Assembly: GCA_964035015.1 (NCBI GenBank)
Contig: OZ036006.1
Span: 1,683,269-1,747,268, forward strand
Length of the DNA stretch: 64,000 nucleotides
Direction: 5' to 3'
Origin: Corallium rubrum
Lineage: Eukaryota > Cnidaria > Anthozoa > Scleralcyonacea > Coralliidae
The translations under genes and the position numbers were made by a program. The stretch's first letter is position 1; the number at the start of each line of letters is the position of its first letter. This document shows, piece by piece, positions 46,601 to 59,217 of this stretch. The notes under the pieces were generated by a model. It was given only the letters and a program-made list of their open reading frames with translations. It was not told the DNA's origin and ran no database searches.

Positions 46601-46834
46601 ATCGTTTATTTGCAGAATGAATCGAACCTTGATTTCCCCATAAATCGTTATATGCAGAATTGCATTGTGACTTATGAAATTATTTACTAGTCAAAAAAAT
46701 CTCAATATCTTAAGACTAAAGTGAGATATATTAGAAAAATGTAAAGAATAAAGATTGATCTTTATGACTTCAAAAGATCCTTCAAATAAGAGGGTTTCTT
46801 AAAGACTATGCATTTTTTTATTTAGGTCTTTAGA

Positions 46835-47218
46835 ATGGCGTACTCAGTCTCAAATTGGGTTTTTCGTCCTTCAAACTATATCATATTGTATGACGAATGG
46901 GTAAGAAATGCTCGATATACTTCGTTATGCAACTCGTACTACCCAAGCTGGGGTGAGTTTTGGGAACAGCGAACCATGTTACCGTGGCCAGACGAATGCA
47001 GCGTTTATGACTGTCGTAACCCAGCCCGCTACGGGGCTCATGTACGAGTCAATCAAGATCTGAATCGAATGTTTATTATACCAATGTGTCCGGCGTGCAA
47101 TTCATGTCACAACCGTGAATGGTTTCAGGTTGAGGATGAAACGCTTGCAGTAATCGTAAGACAAGAAGACACAAGTGGTCCTCAACAAGTATGTTCCTCA
47201 ATCCCACAGTGGCCTTAG
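46835..47218 (+). CDS. Small Cys/His-rich protein, possible treble-clef (HNH-like) zinc fold
   Basis: This 127-residue protein has an ordinary amino-acid composition and an ATG directly after two possible splice acceptors (TTTTTTATTTAG at about 46825 and TCTTTAG at 46833). The central part has C55-x4-C60, then ARYGAHVRV with H69, then IIPMCPACNSCHN with C85, C88, N89 and C91. The order Cys-Cys, GAHV, PMCxxCN is seen in small bacterial and some eukaryotic proteins of HNH/treble-clef type; I recognise the pattern but cannot name the family. There is no signal peptide. AATAAA occurs at 47355. It could be an intact single-exon gene or the last exon of a larger one. The function is unknown. Confidence 0.6.
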   Translation: MAYSVSNWVFRPSNYIILYDEWVRNARYTSLCNSYYPSWGEFWEQRTMLPWPDECSVYDCRNPARYGAHVRVNQDLNRMFIIPMCPACNSCHNREWFQVEDETLAVIVRQEDTSGPQQVCSSIPQWP

Positions 47219-47805
47219 TTGGGAAATTAAAAACATATCACTTTGGCAAATTTAGTGATTATGTAATAGCTCGCTAAAATTAGTTGCCACACTAATTCAA
47301 CTCAATGAATATATACTCTTTTTTTAATATGTGCTTAAAATTAGAAAACCGGCGAATAAATTTAAATAAATTTAAAAAAATAATTAAATATAGTAGTTCT
47401 TTATATAGCATACCAGTTGAATTACGATTAAGTTCAGATAGGACAGCATAACCAAAATTTGCACAATTTACTTCATTCTGGCTCCTTTAACCTTAGCTAT
47501 AGGTACTCCAGGAAACCGCTTATCACTATTTTTTAGTAAAATATTATCAAATGTAATCATTTATGCATGAAACTGTGTGATAATATATTGTTTTTGTTGT
47601 ATTCACATTCTTATAGACTTATATTATTGCAATTTTATAGCAATGTTTATATAGTTCTGTTATATAAAACTACGTGCAGTTAATTTTCATGAACGTGATA
47701 TTGTTAAGATATTGTAGGGTGATAAAGAAATTTTAAAAGCGTTGATCGACTATTTTCTTTTGGTGCCAGGCAATAGAACTCGCCACGTGTCATATGACTG
47801 GTTAA
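47219..47805. other. 3' flank of the Cys/His-rich gene
   Basis: AT-rich, with AATAAA at 47355 and 47365. No other feature was recognised. Confidence 0.4.
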
Positions 47806-47808
47806 TGG

Positions 47809-48150
47809 ACCATTTCACTAATAGCGGCGCCATCTTGAATTCGCAATGTATTGTGGTCTATCCAGGGTGACAAGCTCAATTAAAAAGGTGATTGCTTAGT
47901 GTGGAAACACAATGCAGTAAATTTACTTTTATAAATACTTTCGTAATAACAATGTCTAAATGTGAACGTTGCAATATTAGTGAAAGTAATACATGGATGA
48001 AGGATACATTTGTCACGAATCTATCGTTATACGTCCCAGAATTGTTGCTTTTACCAATATCACAACGATTATATTCAGACATTGTTGCCATAAAAGTGTT
48101 TATAAAGAAAAAAAATTACCTCATTGTGTCATACAACACTGCGCAATCAC
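47809..48150. mobile_element. Long-TIR MITE, AATAGCGGCGCCATCTTG family, copy 2
   Basis: The left end ACCATTTCACTAATAGCGGC with GCCATCTTGAATTCGCAATG matches 5118-5170, and the interior GGATACATTTGTCA...AATTGTTGCTTTTACCAATAT matches 5320-5380. The right inverted end fades after about 48150, so this copy is truncated or diverged. The open frames through it (47876-48091 and 47892-48281) parallel the one in copy 1 only because the DNA is homologous. Confidence 0.7.
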
Positions 48151-48994
48151 ATTCGAATTTGCTAAAATTTGAATTGCCTTGTGATTTAAGATATAGCTCA
48201 AACTCATCAACAATCATTAAGAAAACACAAAGGAAATCAGTACCGTGTCGGTGGTTTGGGTATTGGAGGGGAAATACATAAATGAAGCAAGCTTTTATCT
48301 CGAATTTCTCTTCAAAAACCTATTCATGTTTGAGATGCTTTATCAAACGGCACTCGGAAACGTTTTTCATCAGAATTTCTCAAACTCATTAATAATTCGT
48401 GAATTATCGTAGCCAACCCATGAACGTATTTAACTTTATTTAATCAGATACTTGAATGGCAATTTTACAAGATTAGAAAATTGAAAAACTCAAGTTACAA
48501 AACTAATATGTTGAAATCAAATACTTAAAATACCAAGAATTACTTACAAATGTGATTAAAAACTAAGCGATTTGCTAAAAACTATTTACAAATCAAATCA
48601 AGGACAATCATCCCACATCCTAACGCATGTTGGTAAAAAGCTGTTGTCAAAACGATTAGAAACCATAACCAGCCGACAATTTTAAAAAATAAAGAATAAA
48701 ACATAATCCGAAAATCGTCATCTTGTGACTTGATATTCAAGTTAAAAACAAGATAAGACAAAATGAGAGGTAATATTTCGACTCTATTTCAAAGTCATTA
48801 TCAAACCAATAGTTTACAAGCTTACTGAGTCCTATATATATATACAATAATCACAAGGATGATGCCACCGCTTAGTAACTGGAAATGTCACCAAGTTGAC
48901 AAAACAGGTTAGACTGACATGTCAGCTGAATTGTTTCAAGTAAATGTAGATAAAAATAAAAGTTGACAGTGGTGAAAGGATATATACATATTAA

Positions 48995-49450
48995 AGTTCT
49001 AAAAATAAAGCTAAGGAAATAGAGATAGTTCTTTGCTGGCCTTTAGGCCATTGTTCAGTTCAGGTTTTCTAAATTTGATTAGAAGAGCTTCTAAAATAAG
49101 TAATTGATTTGTATTACCAAATTTACAGGAGTGAATTATTTTAAAGTTATTAAATATTTGGTTCGATATACTAGGTCCAAGAAGAGGGAAAACAGAGGTG
49201 TTATTAAGGTTGTCATAAAGAATGTTGAGGTTGGCAAGGTGTTGAGCAAGAGGACAGTCAATTAGGTGCTACGATTAGTTCTACATTTAAACAATGGCAA
49301 TTTACGGGCATCACGGAAGCTATAATGGTGAACAACGGGTTCGGGCACCAAGTCTCTTAGTTTGCTATCTATTTTCAAGGTACTTTCATAGAAAGACCGA
49401 CCACATCACATGCACGAGTTTTGATACCAAATGATAACCTGTAGAAAACG
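48995..49450 (-). pseudogene. Penelope-like element remnant, GIY-YIG endonuclease end
   Basis: Minus-strand translation gives LVSKLVHV and SKLRDLVPEPVVHHYSF, then HLANLNILYDN, ending ILEALLIKFRKPELNNGLKASKELSLF. This resembles the C-terminal linker and GIY-YIG region of Penelope-like retroelements, where a late IxEaLxIKxxKPxLN motif is typical. The pieces lie in different frames and the GIY-YIG core is not visible, so it is a fragment. Downstream DNA at 48690-48800 (AAACAAGATAAGACAAAATG, TAATATTTCGACTCTATTTC) resembles 16640-16700. Confidence 0.55.
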
Positions 49451-49452
49451 TC

Positions 49453-50022
49453 CTAGTGAACTGGATCACATTTCTTTATCTGCATATTGAAATCATTGAA
49501 GAAAACACCACAAATCGCGATGCGAATACGCGTTTGAGAAACAAGATCAAACGCTCGTTGATCGTATTTCATCAGGGGACTCCGAACACGAGAAAACAAT
49601 AAAAACCTCGGGCTATATATGCCCTCGGTTTTCATTTGTTTTCTCATGTTTGCAACCCCTGGTGAAACACTCAAACTCGTGCTTGATCTACTACATCCAA
49701 ACACATCGAAGTTATTCAATATCAGCTTCGCCTCGATTTTCAACAAACGGCTCGCGGTATTTGCATATCCTGATAAAACACTCCTGCTCGTATAGGATAT
49801 ATTGCATCAAACACAAGAAGGAGCTCAGTGTTTGCTCTGATATCAAACATTGAGAAGTGTTGAAAAACCAAAGCAACATTTACATATCAAACAAATTGGA
49901 ATATCTTGAAAACGAAGAAAAAACTGGAAAATTGTAAAAGGTCTTCTTTTTCCATTTTAGGAGTTCTTCCAAATTAGACAAATGTAATTTATATTGCATG
50001 CATGCTAATGCCTCTTAACAAG
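49453..50022. other. Flank of the Penelope remnant
   Basis: The palindrome CCTCGGGCTATATATGCCC at about 49605 and two related AAACACTC...CTCGT segments were seen. The minus-strand frame at 49453-49746 is upstream of the GIY-YIG part and could be more of the same element, but no motif supports this. Confidence 0.35.
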
Positions 50023-50210
50023 ACAAACTATTTGTTTCATATAACAACAGATTCAATGAAACAGAATGACACGTATAAAAGAGAGCTAACTTTATTACAC
50101 ATCCTTAAGAACACGGTAGTTTCATATTAACGAATCATACAGTTGTCTCATTTATAACAACGTCCTTTTACATACAAATTGCTCTCTTTTACTGCAAGGT
50201 TTGGTACACC

Positions 50211-50537
50211 TCACTTCTTGCTTATTCCTTGGTTGGTGTTGTTGTCTGCAGCAGACTGACTCCGGGAAGCAAAGGAATCCTTTGGAATGCTTCCACCGTC
50301 GTATTTTGTAGATTGAGTGCTCATAATACGACTTTTAGCTTCTTGGGTAATAGGATTCTTTGGTGGATTGTTCGGAATCCCAGTTAATCCTTGGTGGGTA
50401 TGCTTGTCTGCTGCAGCCTGACTCCGGGAAGCAAAGGAATCCTTTGGAATGCTTCCACCGTCGTATTTTGTAGATTGAGTGCTCATAATACGACTTTTAT
50501 CCTCCTGGGTAGTGAGATTCTTTGGTGGATTCGACAT
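50211..50537 (-). CDS. Seed-maturation/LEA-like small protein, two-repeat form
   Basis: A 108-residue hydrophilic protein without signal peptide or membrane segment. It holds two copies of a roughly 50-residue module: NPPKN, TTQE or ITQEAKSRIMSTQSTKYDGG, SIPKDSFASRSQ, AAADK or SAADN (residues 3-48 and 56-101). The TxEaxxRIxSxxaKxxGG...SFaxRaQSAA pattern matches the seed maturation protein (SMP/LEA) type domain found in plants, fungi and some invertebrates, linked to stress or desiccation protection; that role here is inferred. The second module is closer to the single module of the paralog at 54529. A duplication of about 180 bp inside the gene explains the two-module form. Confidence 0.7.
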   Translation of the reverse strand: MSNPPKNLTTQEDKSRIMSTQSTKYDGGSIPKDSFASRSQAAADKHTHQGLTGIPNNPPKNPITQEAKSRIMSTQSTKYDGGSIPKDSFASRSQSAADNNTNQGISKK

Positions 50538-53449
50538 CTCGAACTGCTATCTTTTGAAACAAATTGAACCTACAGAGGGATACGACACAATGAATAATCT
50601 AATCACGAGTTCAAAATTAAATGTTCATTATCTGCGAGTTTTTTAACTTTTTCGTAATGTTTTTAGAATCCGATAGAGTTCAATTAAAAATTTAATATTT
50701 GTTTCGAATTCTTATACATCAAAGTGCATTATATATAAACTTATACTTGCATGCAAACACATACAGTAACGAGGGTGGCTAAAGCCAGTTCAAGTGTCTT
50801 GTTCTCTTACAAAAAGAAATTTCATTGTTAACCACTATATCCTCCTGACATTTGAAAATAATTACTTTAATTCGCCTATGGATTTTGTATAATAACCACT
50901 GTCTTCCTTTGAGCACCTTCATACAATTAAAGTTCATAAGAAAAAAATAATTTTGCCTTATTTGAAAGAACACTTAAAATGACAAAGTAACATATTTTGC
51001 AGTTTTTCGTTTCCTTGCTTCGTTGAGATATTTCACATATTGTGACGACTAGTTATATATCTTTGCTATTATAAAATAAAATCACTTGAATTTCTGCATG
51101 TTTGCATGGTGCAGGGTGGGATACACACGAACGCCTCTTTCGAGTTAAGTTTAGTTTGATAATAGCAAAGATATGTAATCTTCTACGATAAGTCATTATG
51201 CACATGTACCTCACAACATGTTACACTTGTATATCAAACAAATTGAACGATCCCAATAACGAAGCAAGGAAACCAAAAACTGCAAAATATTTTACTTTGT
51301 CATTTTAAGTATTCTTTCGAATAAGACAACCTTAATTTTCAAGTCACATAGGCACTTTAAGGTGCAATTTGGATTAATGTAATTTATAGTATTAGAAAAT
51401 TAGACGAGTAGACATTGTTTAGGTACGTCATATGAGAATTCCAAGAATAGAAAAACCATTTCTCAGTAACGCTATAATTGCATATTTTAGATTAATAATC
51501 CCACGAATTCGTTATTCAATCATGCACATGGACTGAATAAGAGTGGAACAATTGGTTATAAGAAAATAGCACAGAAAATCAGAAGTTAAAAGGGAAAATT
51601 GCGAAGTTCAGCCAATAGACTTTTTGCATGACTCCCGTCATTTCCATAACGAAAGTGAAAGCAATTCTGTTAATCTATTGGTAACTGGAGTAAGCTACAG
51701 AACAACTCATTTGGTGAAACGTAAAAATGTTCGAAAAGAAAAGACAGTTGGCTATTATACAGTTCCATAACTCCTTAACACTTTCACTCGCATTGTTGTG
51801 GAACAAATTTATCTTTTTACTCTGTGTAACGCCAGCGATTTCGTCGTCAATGAGAGACGTATTGGAAAGCCATACACGAAAGGGTTTACTTGATGGGGGC
51901 AGGTGATGTATAGGACGTGATCGATTTACGAACGACATCCCTAAGTTTTCTATATGGCTATGGGTATCATTAATCCATGTACAAGCACATATGTCCAAAA
52001 TGCCGGTAGATACAGCAGTTCATACAGCAGTTCAAACATAATCGAAATCAAGTCGTTAAAACGGTGTTCTTACACATGAGGCTCCACAATAGGCTTTGTA
52101 AGCACCGCGAAGGGCGCTCGATATTTACTATCTTTCCCGTATTCCGACGAGTTTGGTTAGCTGATCTAATGCTGACCAACGTCTTTTTAGAAATCCCAAA
52201 TCCCGTTTTTCGATCTCATTTCCCGAATCGGCACGACAGCGAAAGTTTCTAGATCGCGTTTCTCTTCCTATAGATGCATTACAATTTACATAAGATGAGT
52301 CAAGACAAAGAATCAAATGAACAGTTCTTACCTTAAAGATTACCTTTATTCTGAATTTTCAGCCTTTCGAACGTTCCTTGCTTCGAATGAATACTGAATT
52401 TAACTATGACGAACAGCTGTAATGATGTCTTATATACCCTCCCAAAAAGGATACGTAATTGCGTAAGGGAATCCCTCGTGTCCTACAATGTGACGAGCTT
52501 TCAAAAGTTATCCATCAACATGGCCATATATGGAAATGTTTATATATTTTCACAACCAACCAATAGTATATTTAGTCAGCAATTTCCAAAGATTAATTAT
52601 TCCATGTGTTTGGAGAAAACGCAGCTGATTTCTCTATTTACAAAGCATGCATTTATATGCAACAGGGAATTTCCCAACACATATATAATAAGGGACTACC
52701 CCGTTAAATTAGTTGTGATAAGCTCTAAAAAAATAGGACACCCGTTACATATAGCCTGCAATTTTCAAACATTTTTGATATGTTTTTGTACGACTGATTT
52801 CTCTATTCACAAAGTATATATTAGCATTTCTTTGCGACAGGAAATTTGCTCTTTCATACTGTGTAAGGGGAACCCATCTTGTCCTCTTTGATGCGATGAG
52901 CTTTCAAAAATCAGCAGCCAAAATGGCCATATATGCATGGAAATGTTTATCACGATTTTGTTAAAAAAATGGCGGTTTATTTATCATTAAAATGAAAACA
53001 TCGACTTTTTCAGTTGTTGGGCGAACGTGCCTAGATTTCCCAGTATTTCACAGCCAACCAAAAATATATTTAGTCTACAATTTTAACAGATTATTTATTT
53101 CATGGGTTTGGAGAGGACAGATGGAGACATATCTCTCTATTTTCAAAGCATGTATTTATTAATTTTATTTGGGACGGGGAATTTCCCTACACATATATAA
53201 GAAGGGACGGCACCGTTATATTTGTTGTGATGAGCTCCAAAAATCAAGACATCCGTTGCAGTAGGAAAGTTCAAAGTGAAAACACGTTATTAAACACAAC
53301 ACAAAACAATTTAGTGTCTGAGAAAGTTATAATTGATGAAGCAGAGTGTTGAGAGAGAAAACATTGGTTATAATCAACAGAGTGAGAAAACATTGGTTAT
53401 AATCAAGAAATGGCAGTCACAGTGAGACACCTGAAGTCTGCTTCTCAGC
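50538..53449. other. Upstream region of the two-repeat LEA-like gene
   Basis: About 2.9 kb without a convincing gene. The plus-strand frame at 52406-52891 has a partial counterpart at 57129-57392, but the counterpart is truncated and the DNA between is non-coding. A TATATACCCTCCC-type segment near 52430 could be a promoter on either strand. Confidence 0.35.
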
Positions 53450-53930
53450 CAGTAGCAGACTAGGCAGTCAGTAGCAGACTAGCAGTCAGTAACAGACTAG
53501 CAATCAGTAACAGACTAGCAGTCAGTAGCAGACTAGCAGACTAGCAGTCAGTAGCAGACAAGCAGACTAGCAGTCAGTAGCAGACTAGCAGTCAGTAGCA
53601 GACTATCAGACTAGCAGTCAATAGCAGACTAGCAGTCAGTAGCAGACTAGCCAGTAGCAGACTAGCAGTCAGAGCAGACTCGCAGTCTGTAGCAAACTAT
53701 CAGACTAGCAGTCAGTAGCAGACTAGCAGTCAGTAGCAGACTAGCAGTCAGTAGCAGACTAGCAGTTATAGCAGACTAGCAGTCAGTAGCAGACTAGCAG
53801 TCAGTAGCAGACTAGCAGTCAGTAACAGACTAGCAGTCAATAGCAGACTAGCAGTCAATAGCAGACTAACAATCAGTAACAGACTAGCAGTCAGTAGAAG
53901 ACTAGCAGTCAGTAACAGACTAGTAAACAG
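53450..53930 (+). repeat. 18-bp tandem array AGCAGTCAGTAGCAGACT, copy 1
   Basis: About 25 units with single-base and deletion variants (AATAGCAGACT, AGTAACAGACT). It has no spacer/repeat alternation, so it is not CRISPR. The paired array is at 57955-58420. Confidence 0.92.
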
Positions 53931-53935
53931 TTATA

Positions 53936-54340
<405 letters not shown>

Positions 54341-54528
54341 CAAACTATGTTTCATATAACAACAGATTCAATGAAACAGAATGACATGTATAAAAGAGAG
54401 CTAACATTTATTACACATCCTTACGAACACGGTAGTTTAATATTAACGGATCAAACAGTAGTCTCATTTATAATAACGTTCTTTCACATATACAAATTGC
54501 TCTCTTGTACTGCAAGGTTTGGTGCATG

Positions 54529-54696
54529 TCACTTCTTGGTTATTCCTTGGTTGGTGTTCTTGTCTGCAGCAGACTGACCCCGGGAAGCAAAGGAATCCTT
54601 TGGAATGCTTCCACCGTCGTACTTTGTAGATTGAGTGCTCATAATACGACTTTTAGCTTCTTGGGTAGTGGGATTCTTTGGTGGGTTGTTTGGCAT
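54529..54696 (-). CDS. Seed-maturation/LEA-like small protein, single-repeat form
   Basis: A paralog of the gene at 50211-50537. I choose the internal ATG at 54694-54696 (MPNNPPKNPTTQEAKSRIM), because it aligns with the start of the second module of the other copy and the upstream residues (MSYPCRFNFNCFK) are not shared. It encodes 55 residues with one module (TTQEAKSRIMSTQSTKYDGG, SIPKDSFASRGQSAADKN, ending NQGITKK). Conservation of the frame and of nearly all residues between copies, while flanking DNA has drifted, suggests it is still functional. Confidence 0.65.
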   Translation of the reverse strand: MPNNPPKNPTTQEAKSRIMSTQSTKYDGGSIPKDSFASRGQSAADKNTNQGITKK

Positions 54697-54739
54697 TTTG
54701 AAACAATTGAAATTAAACCTGCAGGGATACGACACAATG

Positions 54740-57700
54740 AATATCTACTTACAAGTTCAAAATTAAACGTTCATTATCTGCGAGTTTTTCAACTTTATCG
54801 TAATGTTTTTAGAATAAAATAGAGCTCAATTAGAAGTTTAACGTTTGATTCGAATTCTTATATACCAAAGTGTATGAACAAGAAAAATTGTAAATTCTAG
54901 TCTATTCCAGATAGTTAATTTTATGATTACATTTCCATGCAAACACGTAACAAGGGTGGATGAAGCCAGTTCAAGTGTCTCGTTCAATTATCTTATATAT
55001 ACAAAAACTATTTCATAATCTAGAAATTTCATTATTATACATTATTTCTTCCCGGCGTTTTGATCGAAGTAGGCCTACTGCATGTAATTCGCCGTTCTCG
55101 TGGATATGACGTGTCTTATAACGACTGTCTTCTTTTGAGCGGCTCGGTAATCTTGGCTATACCAGTGTATGTATATACATTTGCCTTATTTGATAAAAAC
55201 TTTAAAATGACAGAGTACCGTATTTTCCAGTTTTATTGTTTCCTTGCTTCGTTGTTGAGATATTTCACATGTTGTGATGTATATACATGTGCATAATGAC
55301 TTCTCGGAGCTAGTTGCCTAGTTGTATATATTTGCTTTTAGAAGACAAAATCACTTGGATTTCTACATGTTTGGTGTTGGGTGTGAAACACACAAATCCC
55401 TCCTTTGAATTAAGCTTAGTTTAATAATGGCAAAGAGATATCACCTTCTCCGATAAGTCATTATGCACATGTACCTCACAACATGTTACATTTACGTATC
55501 AAACAAACTGAACAGTCTGAACAACGAAGCAAGAAAACCAAAAACTGGAAAATATTTTACTTTGCCATTTTAAATGTTCTTTCGAATAAGACAAACTTAA
55601 TTTTCATGTCATAGGCATTTTAAGGTGCAATTTGGATTAATTAATTTATAGTATCAGAAAATTATACCAATATACATTGTTTAGATCATATGAAAATTCC
55701 AAGAATAGAACAACCATTTCTCAGTAACGCTAAATGCACATTTTAGATTAATAAGCCAACGAATTCCTTATCCAATCATGAACATAGACTGGATAAGAGT
55801 GGAACAATTGGTTATGAGAGAATAAAATAGAAAATCAGAAGTTAAAAGGGAGAATTGCGAAGTTCAGCCAATAGACATTAATTTTGCATGACTCCCGTCA
55901 TTTCCATATCGAAAGTGAAGCAATTATATGTTTATCTATTGGTAACTGGAGTAAGCTACAGAACAACTCATTTGGTGAAACGTAAAAAACTTCGAAGAGA
56001 AAAGATAATTTAGACAGTTGGCTATTACAGATCCATAACTCCTTAACAATTTCACTCGCCTTGTTGTTGTGCGACAACGTTTACCTTTACTCTGTCTAAC
56101 GCCAGTCGTCAGACGATTTCCTCGTCAAGGGGAGAAGTATCGGAAAGCCATGTATGAAAGGATTAAAACACACTGCTGATTACTGTGAACTCTTTCACTC
56201 GCATTGTTGTAGTAGGATAACTTTGTCCTTTTATATACTCTGTCTAACGTCAGACGATTTTCTCGTCAATGGGAGACGTATCGGAAAGCCATGCATGAAC
56301 GGCTCGTTGGTGCAGTTGAGTGATCGAATTACGAATGAAATCCCTTATGTTTTCTAAATGACTATCTGGGTATCAATAATCCATACACAGTTCAAGCACA
56401 TATGTCCCAAGTTCTGGTAGATACAGTAGTTCACAAAGAAGCAAATTTAAAGCACGTATAAGGAAGACAATGTTGTCACATATTCAAAATTCAAACATAA
56501 TCGAAATCAAGTCGTTAAAACGGTGTTCTTACACACGAGGCTCCACAATAGGCTTTGTAAAGCACCGCGAATGACGCTCGATATTTACTATCTTTCCCGT
56601 ATCCCGACAAATTTGGTTAGCTGATCTAATGCCGGCCAACGTCTTTTTAGAAATCCTGAATCCCGTTGTTCGATTCACGACAGCGAAAATTTCTAGATCG
56701 CGCTTCTCTACCTATAGATGCATTATAATTTACATAAGATAAGTCAAGATAAAGAATAAAACAGTTGTTACCTTAAAGATTACTTTAATTCTGAATTTTC
56801 AGCTTTTCGAATGTTCCTTGCATCGAATGAATACTGAATTTAAATACGATGAACAGCTGTACCGTCTTTTATACCTTCGCAAAAGGATACGCCCTTGCAT
56901 AATTACGTAAGGGGAATCCCTCATGTCGTATAATGTGATGAGCTTTCAAAAATTAGCCATCAATGGCCATATAAGGAAATGTTTATTGTCATTTTTCTTT
57001 AAATGGCGGGTTGTTTATCTTTTTTTTAATGCATGAAATAGTAAAACGAACCAATCTAATATAAATACATCGGATTTTTACAGTTGTTAGGTGAACATGC
57101 CTATATTTAAATATACTTATACAATCATGTGTTTATTTCATATACTTTTTACAACCAACGTGTTTATTTCATGTGTTTGGAGAAAACGCAGCTACTTTCT
57201 CTATTTACAAAGCATGCATTTATTTGCGACAGGGAAATTCCCTACACATATATAATAAGGGATTGCCCCGTTAAATTAGTTGTGATAAGCTCTAAAAAAA
57301 TAAGACACCCGTTTTCAAACATTTATCTGATGTGTTCTTGTACGATTGATTTCTCTATTCACAAAGCATATATTAGCAATTCTTTGCGATAGGAAGTTTA
57401 CTCTTGCATATTTTGTAAGGAGAATCCATCTTGGCCTCTTTAATGTGATGAGCTTTCAAAAATCAGCAGCCAACATGGCCATATATGGAAATGTGTATTA
57501 AGATTTTGTTAAAAAATTGGCGGTTTGTTTGTTTATCATTAAAATGAAAACATCAATTTTTTTACACTTGCTGGCTGAACGTACCTATATTTCCCAGCCT
57601 TTCACAGCCAACCAAAAATATATTTAGTCTACAATTTTAGAAGATTATTTATTTCATGGGTTTAGAGAGGACAGATGGAGACAGACTTCTCTATTTACAA

Positions 57701-57954
57701 AGCATGTATTTATTTGCGACGGGGAATTTCCCTACACATATATAATAAGGGACGGCCCCGTTATATTTGTTGTGATGAGCTCTAAAAAATCAAGACACCC
57801 GCTACACTAGGAACGTTCAAAGTGAAACCCCGTTATATAAACACCATACAAAACAATTTATTGTCGGCAGATAGTAAATCTGCAGCAAACATTGGCTATA
57901 ACCAACAACTGGCAGCCACAGTGAAACACCTAAAGTCTGCTTCTCCGCAACAAT
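54740..57954. other. Upstream region of the single-repeat LEA-like gene
   Basis: No gene was recognised. It is the homolog of 50580-53449. Open frames at 54505-54822, 55060-55296, 56154-56357 and 57129-57392 are not conserved as proteins. Confidence 0.35.
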
Positions 57955-58420
57955 CGAAAGTAGTTAGCAGTAGCAAGTAGCACACTAGCAGTTAGTAGAA
58001 GACTCATGGTCAGCAACAGACTAACAGTTAGTAGCAGCTAGCAGTCAGTAGCAGACCATAGCAGTCAGCAGCAGACTAGCAGTCAGTAACAGACTGGCAG
58101 TCAGTAGCAGACTATCAGTCAGTAGCAGCTAGCAGTCAGTAGCAGACTAGTAGCAGTCAGTAGAAGACTGGTAGTCAGTAACAGACTAGCAGTCAGTAGC
58201 AGACTAGCAGTCAGTATAGCAGACTAGCAGACAGTAGCAGACTAGCAACCAGTAGAAGACTAGCAGTCAGTATCAGACTAGCAGCCAGTAGAAGACTAGC
58301 AGTGAGTAGCAGACTAGCAGTCAGTAGCAGACTAGCAGTCAGTAGCAGACTAGCAGTCAGTAGTAGACTAGCAGTCAGTAACTGACTATAAGTCAGTAGC
58401 AGAGTAGTCAAGTTAAACCC
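57955..58420 (+). repeat. 18-bp tandem array AGCAGTCAGTAGCAGACT, copy 2
   Basis: About 25 units, more degenerate on the left. The minus-strand frame reading LLLTAS at 58211-58747 arises from this array. Confidence 0.92.
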
Positions 58421-58467
58421 TGATAAATACTTGCCACTTCCGGCGGGCATACGTTTCATTAAAACAC

Positions 58468-59217
58468 GATCAAGTCGGTTTTCTTTGTTCTTTGCAGGTT
58501 TATATATGGCTAATAAACCTATCAAGAACAATAGAAGATTTTGAAAGCAGGCGGCGGCTTTTGAATTGTCTCGGGGGAAAATGGGGTTTATGGGCTGATT
58601 AGCTGATTTACATCTGCGGTCGGGACTATATATATAATCCCGGGGATTATATATATATAATCCCAATGAATTGATAATTGCCCAATTCATAGGGTGCCTG
58701 CTACAACTATCTCGTATGGTAGCGCCCACATACGAGAAGGAGAGCAAGGGTTTGCTTTTCGCTCACGTAATTTACGAGAGGAAGGCAAACCAATGAAAAT
58801 CATCAAAATCTGCTGGTTGAGTCAGCACTTTATTCCACTGAACGTTGAGCATAAAATGTGGGATTGATACTGCATCAATACGCATGCCCAATGCTATAAT
58901 GATATGTGGTACTAATTATTTATCTGACTAATTATTCAAACAAGCTTGTATGTGTTCAATGAACCATTACGTACTTCTCAAGTTTGTTTAATAAACTGCT
59001 TTGGAGTCTTATTTCATAAAATATCGTTAACATTCGACATAACAATGTCCTTCGACACTCGGTAAAGGCTATTTTTTTAGAAAACCTTCTTCAATTGTGT
59101 TTTAAGTAGGTTAAAAACCTCGAACCTCGGCTTTAAGCCAGATTAATCCCTCGGGGCCTGCGGCCCCTCGGGTTATATCTGGCTTAAAGCCTCGGTTCTC
59201 GGTTTTTAACCTATACT
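58468..59217. mobile_element. Insert splitting unit B
   Basis: About 750 bp that is absent from units A, C and D. It contains a TATATATAATCCCGGGGATT palindrome at about 58630 and a terminal hairpin at 59109-59211. The left border follows CGTTTCATT. No coding sequence or clear target duplication was found. Confidence 0.55.
59109..59211. mobile_element. 103-bp foldback element with TA target duplication
   Basis: GGTTAAAAACCTCGAACCTC pairs with its inverse at the right end. Inner arms AAGCCAGAT and CCCTCGGGGCC also pair. TA lies at both borders (59107-59108 and 59212-59213), as for Tc1/mariner-type MITEs. Confidence 0.65.

Larger units (their letters stand above)
50023..53935. repeat. Segmental tandem duplication, copy 1
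   Basis: From GTTTCATATAACAACAGATTC at about 50033 to the 18-bp array ending near 53930, this region is collinear with 54341-58420. Shared landmarks are the LEA-like gene, AGGCTCCACAATAGGCTTTG (52078 and 56539), TATCGAAATCAAG-type segments and the array itself. The two copies differ by many substitutions and small indels. Within the copy, about 52440-52790 and 52870-53260 are themselves diverged repeats. Confidence 0.85.
54341..58420. repeat. Segmental tandem duplication, copy 2
   Basis: Collinear with 50023-53935 from GTTTCATATAACAACAGATTC at about 54350 to its own 18-bp array. This copy has additional sequence around 56100-56480, including a repeated TCACTCGCATTGTTG segment. Confidence 0.85.

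Noticed and set aside
52406-52891. 161-codon frame with a partial paralog at 57129-57392
   Set aside because: The paralog is truncated and the similarity follows the DNA duplication. No domain, and the region repeats internally.
58211-58747. 178-codon minus-strand frame ending in LLLTAS repeats
   Set aside because: It combines the 18-bp array with the insert that splits unit B, and has no domain.
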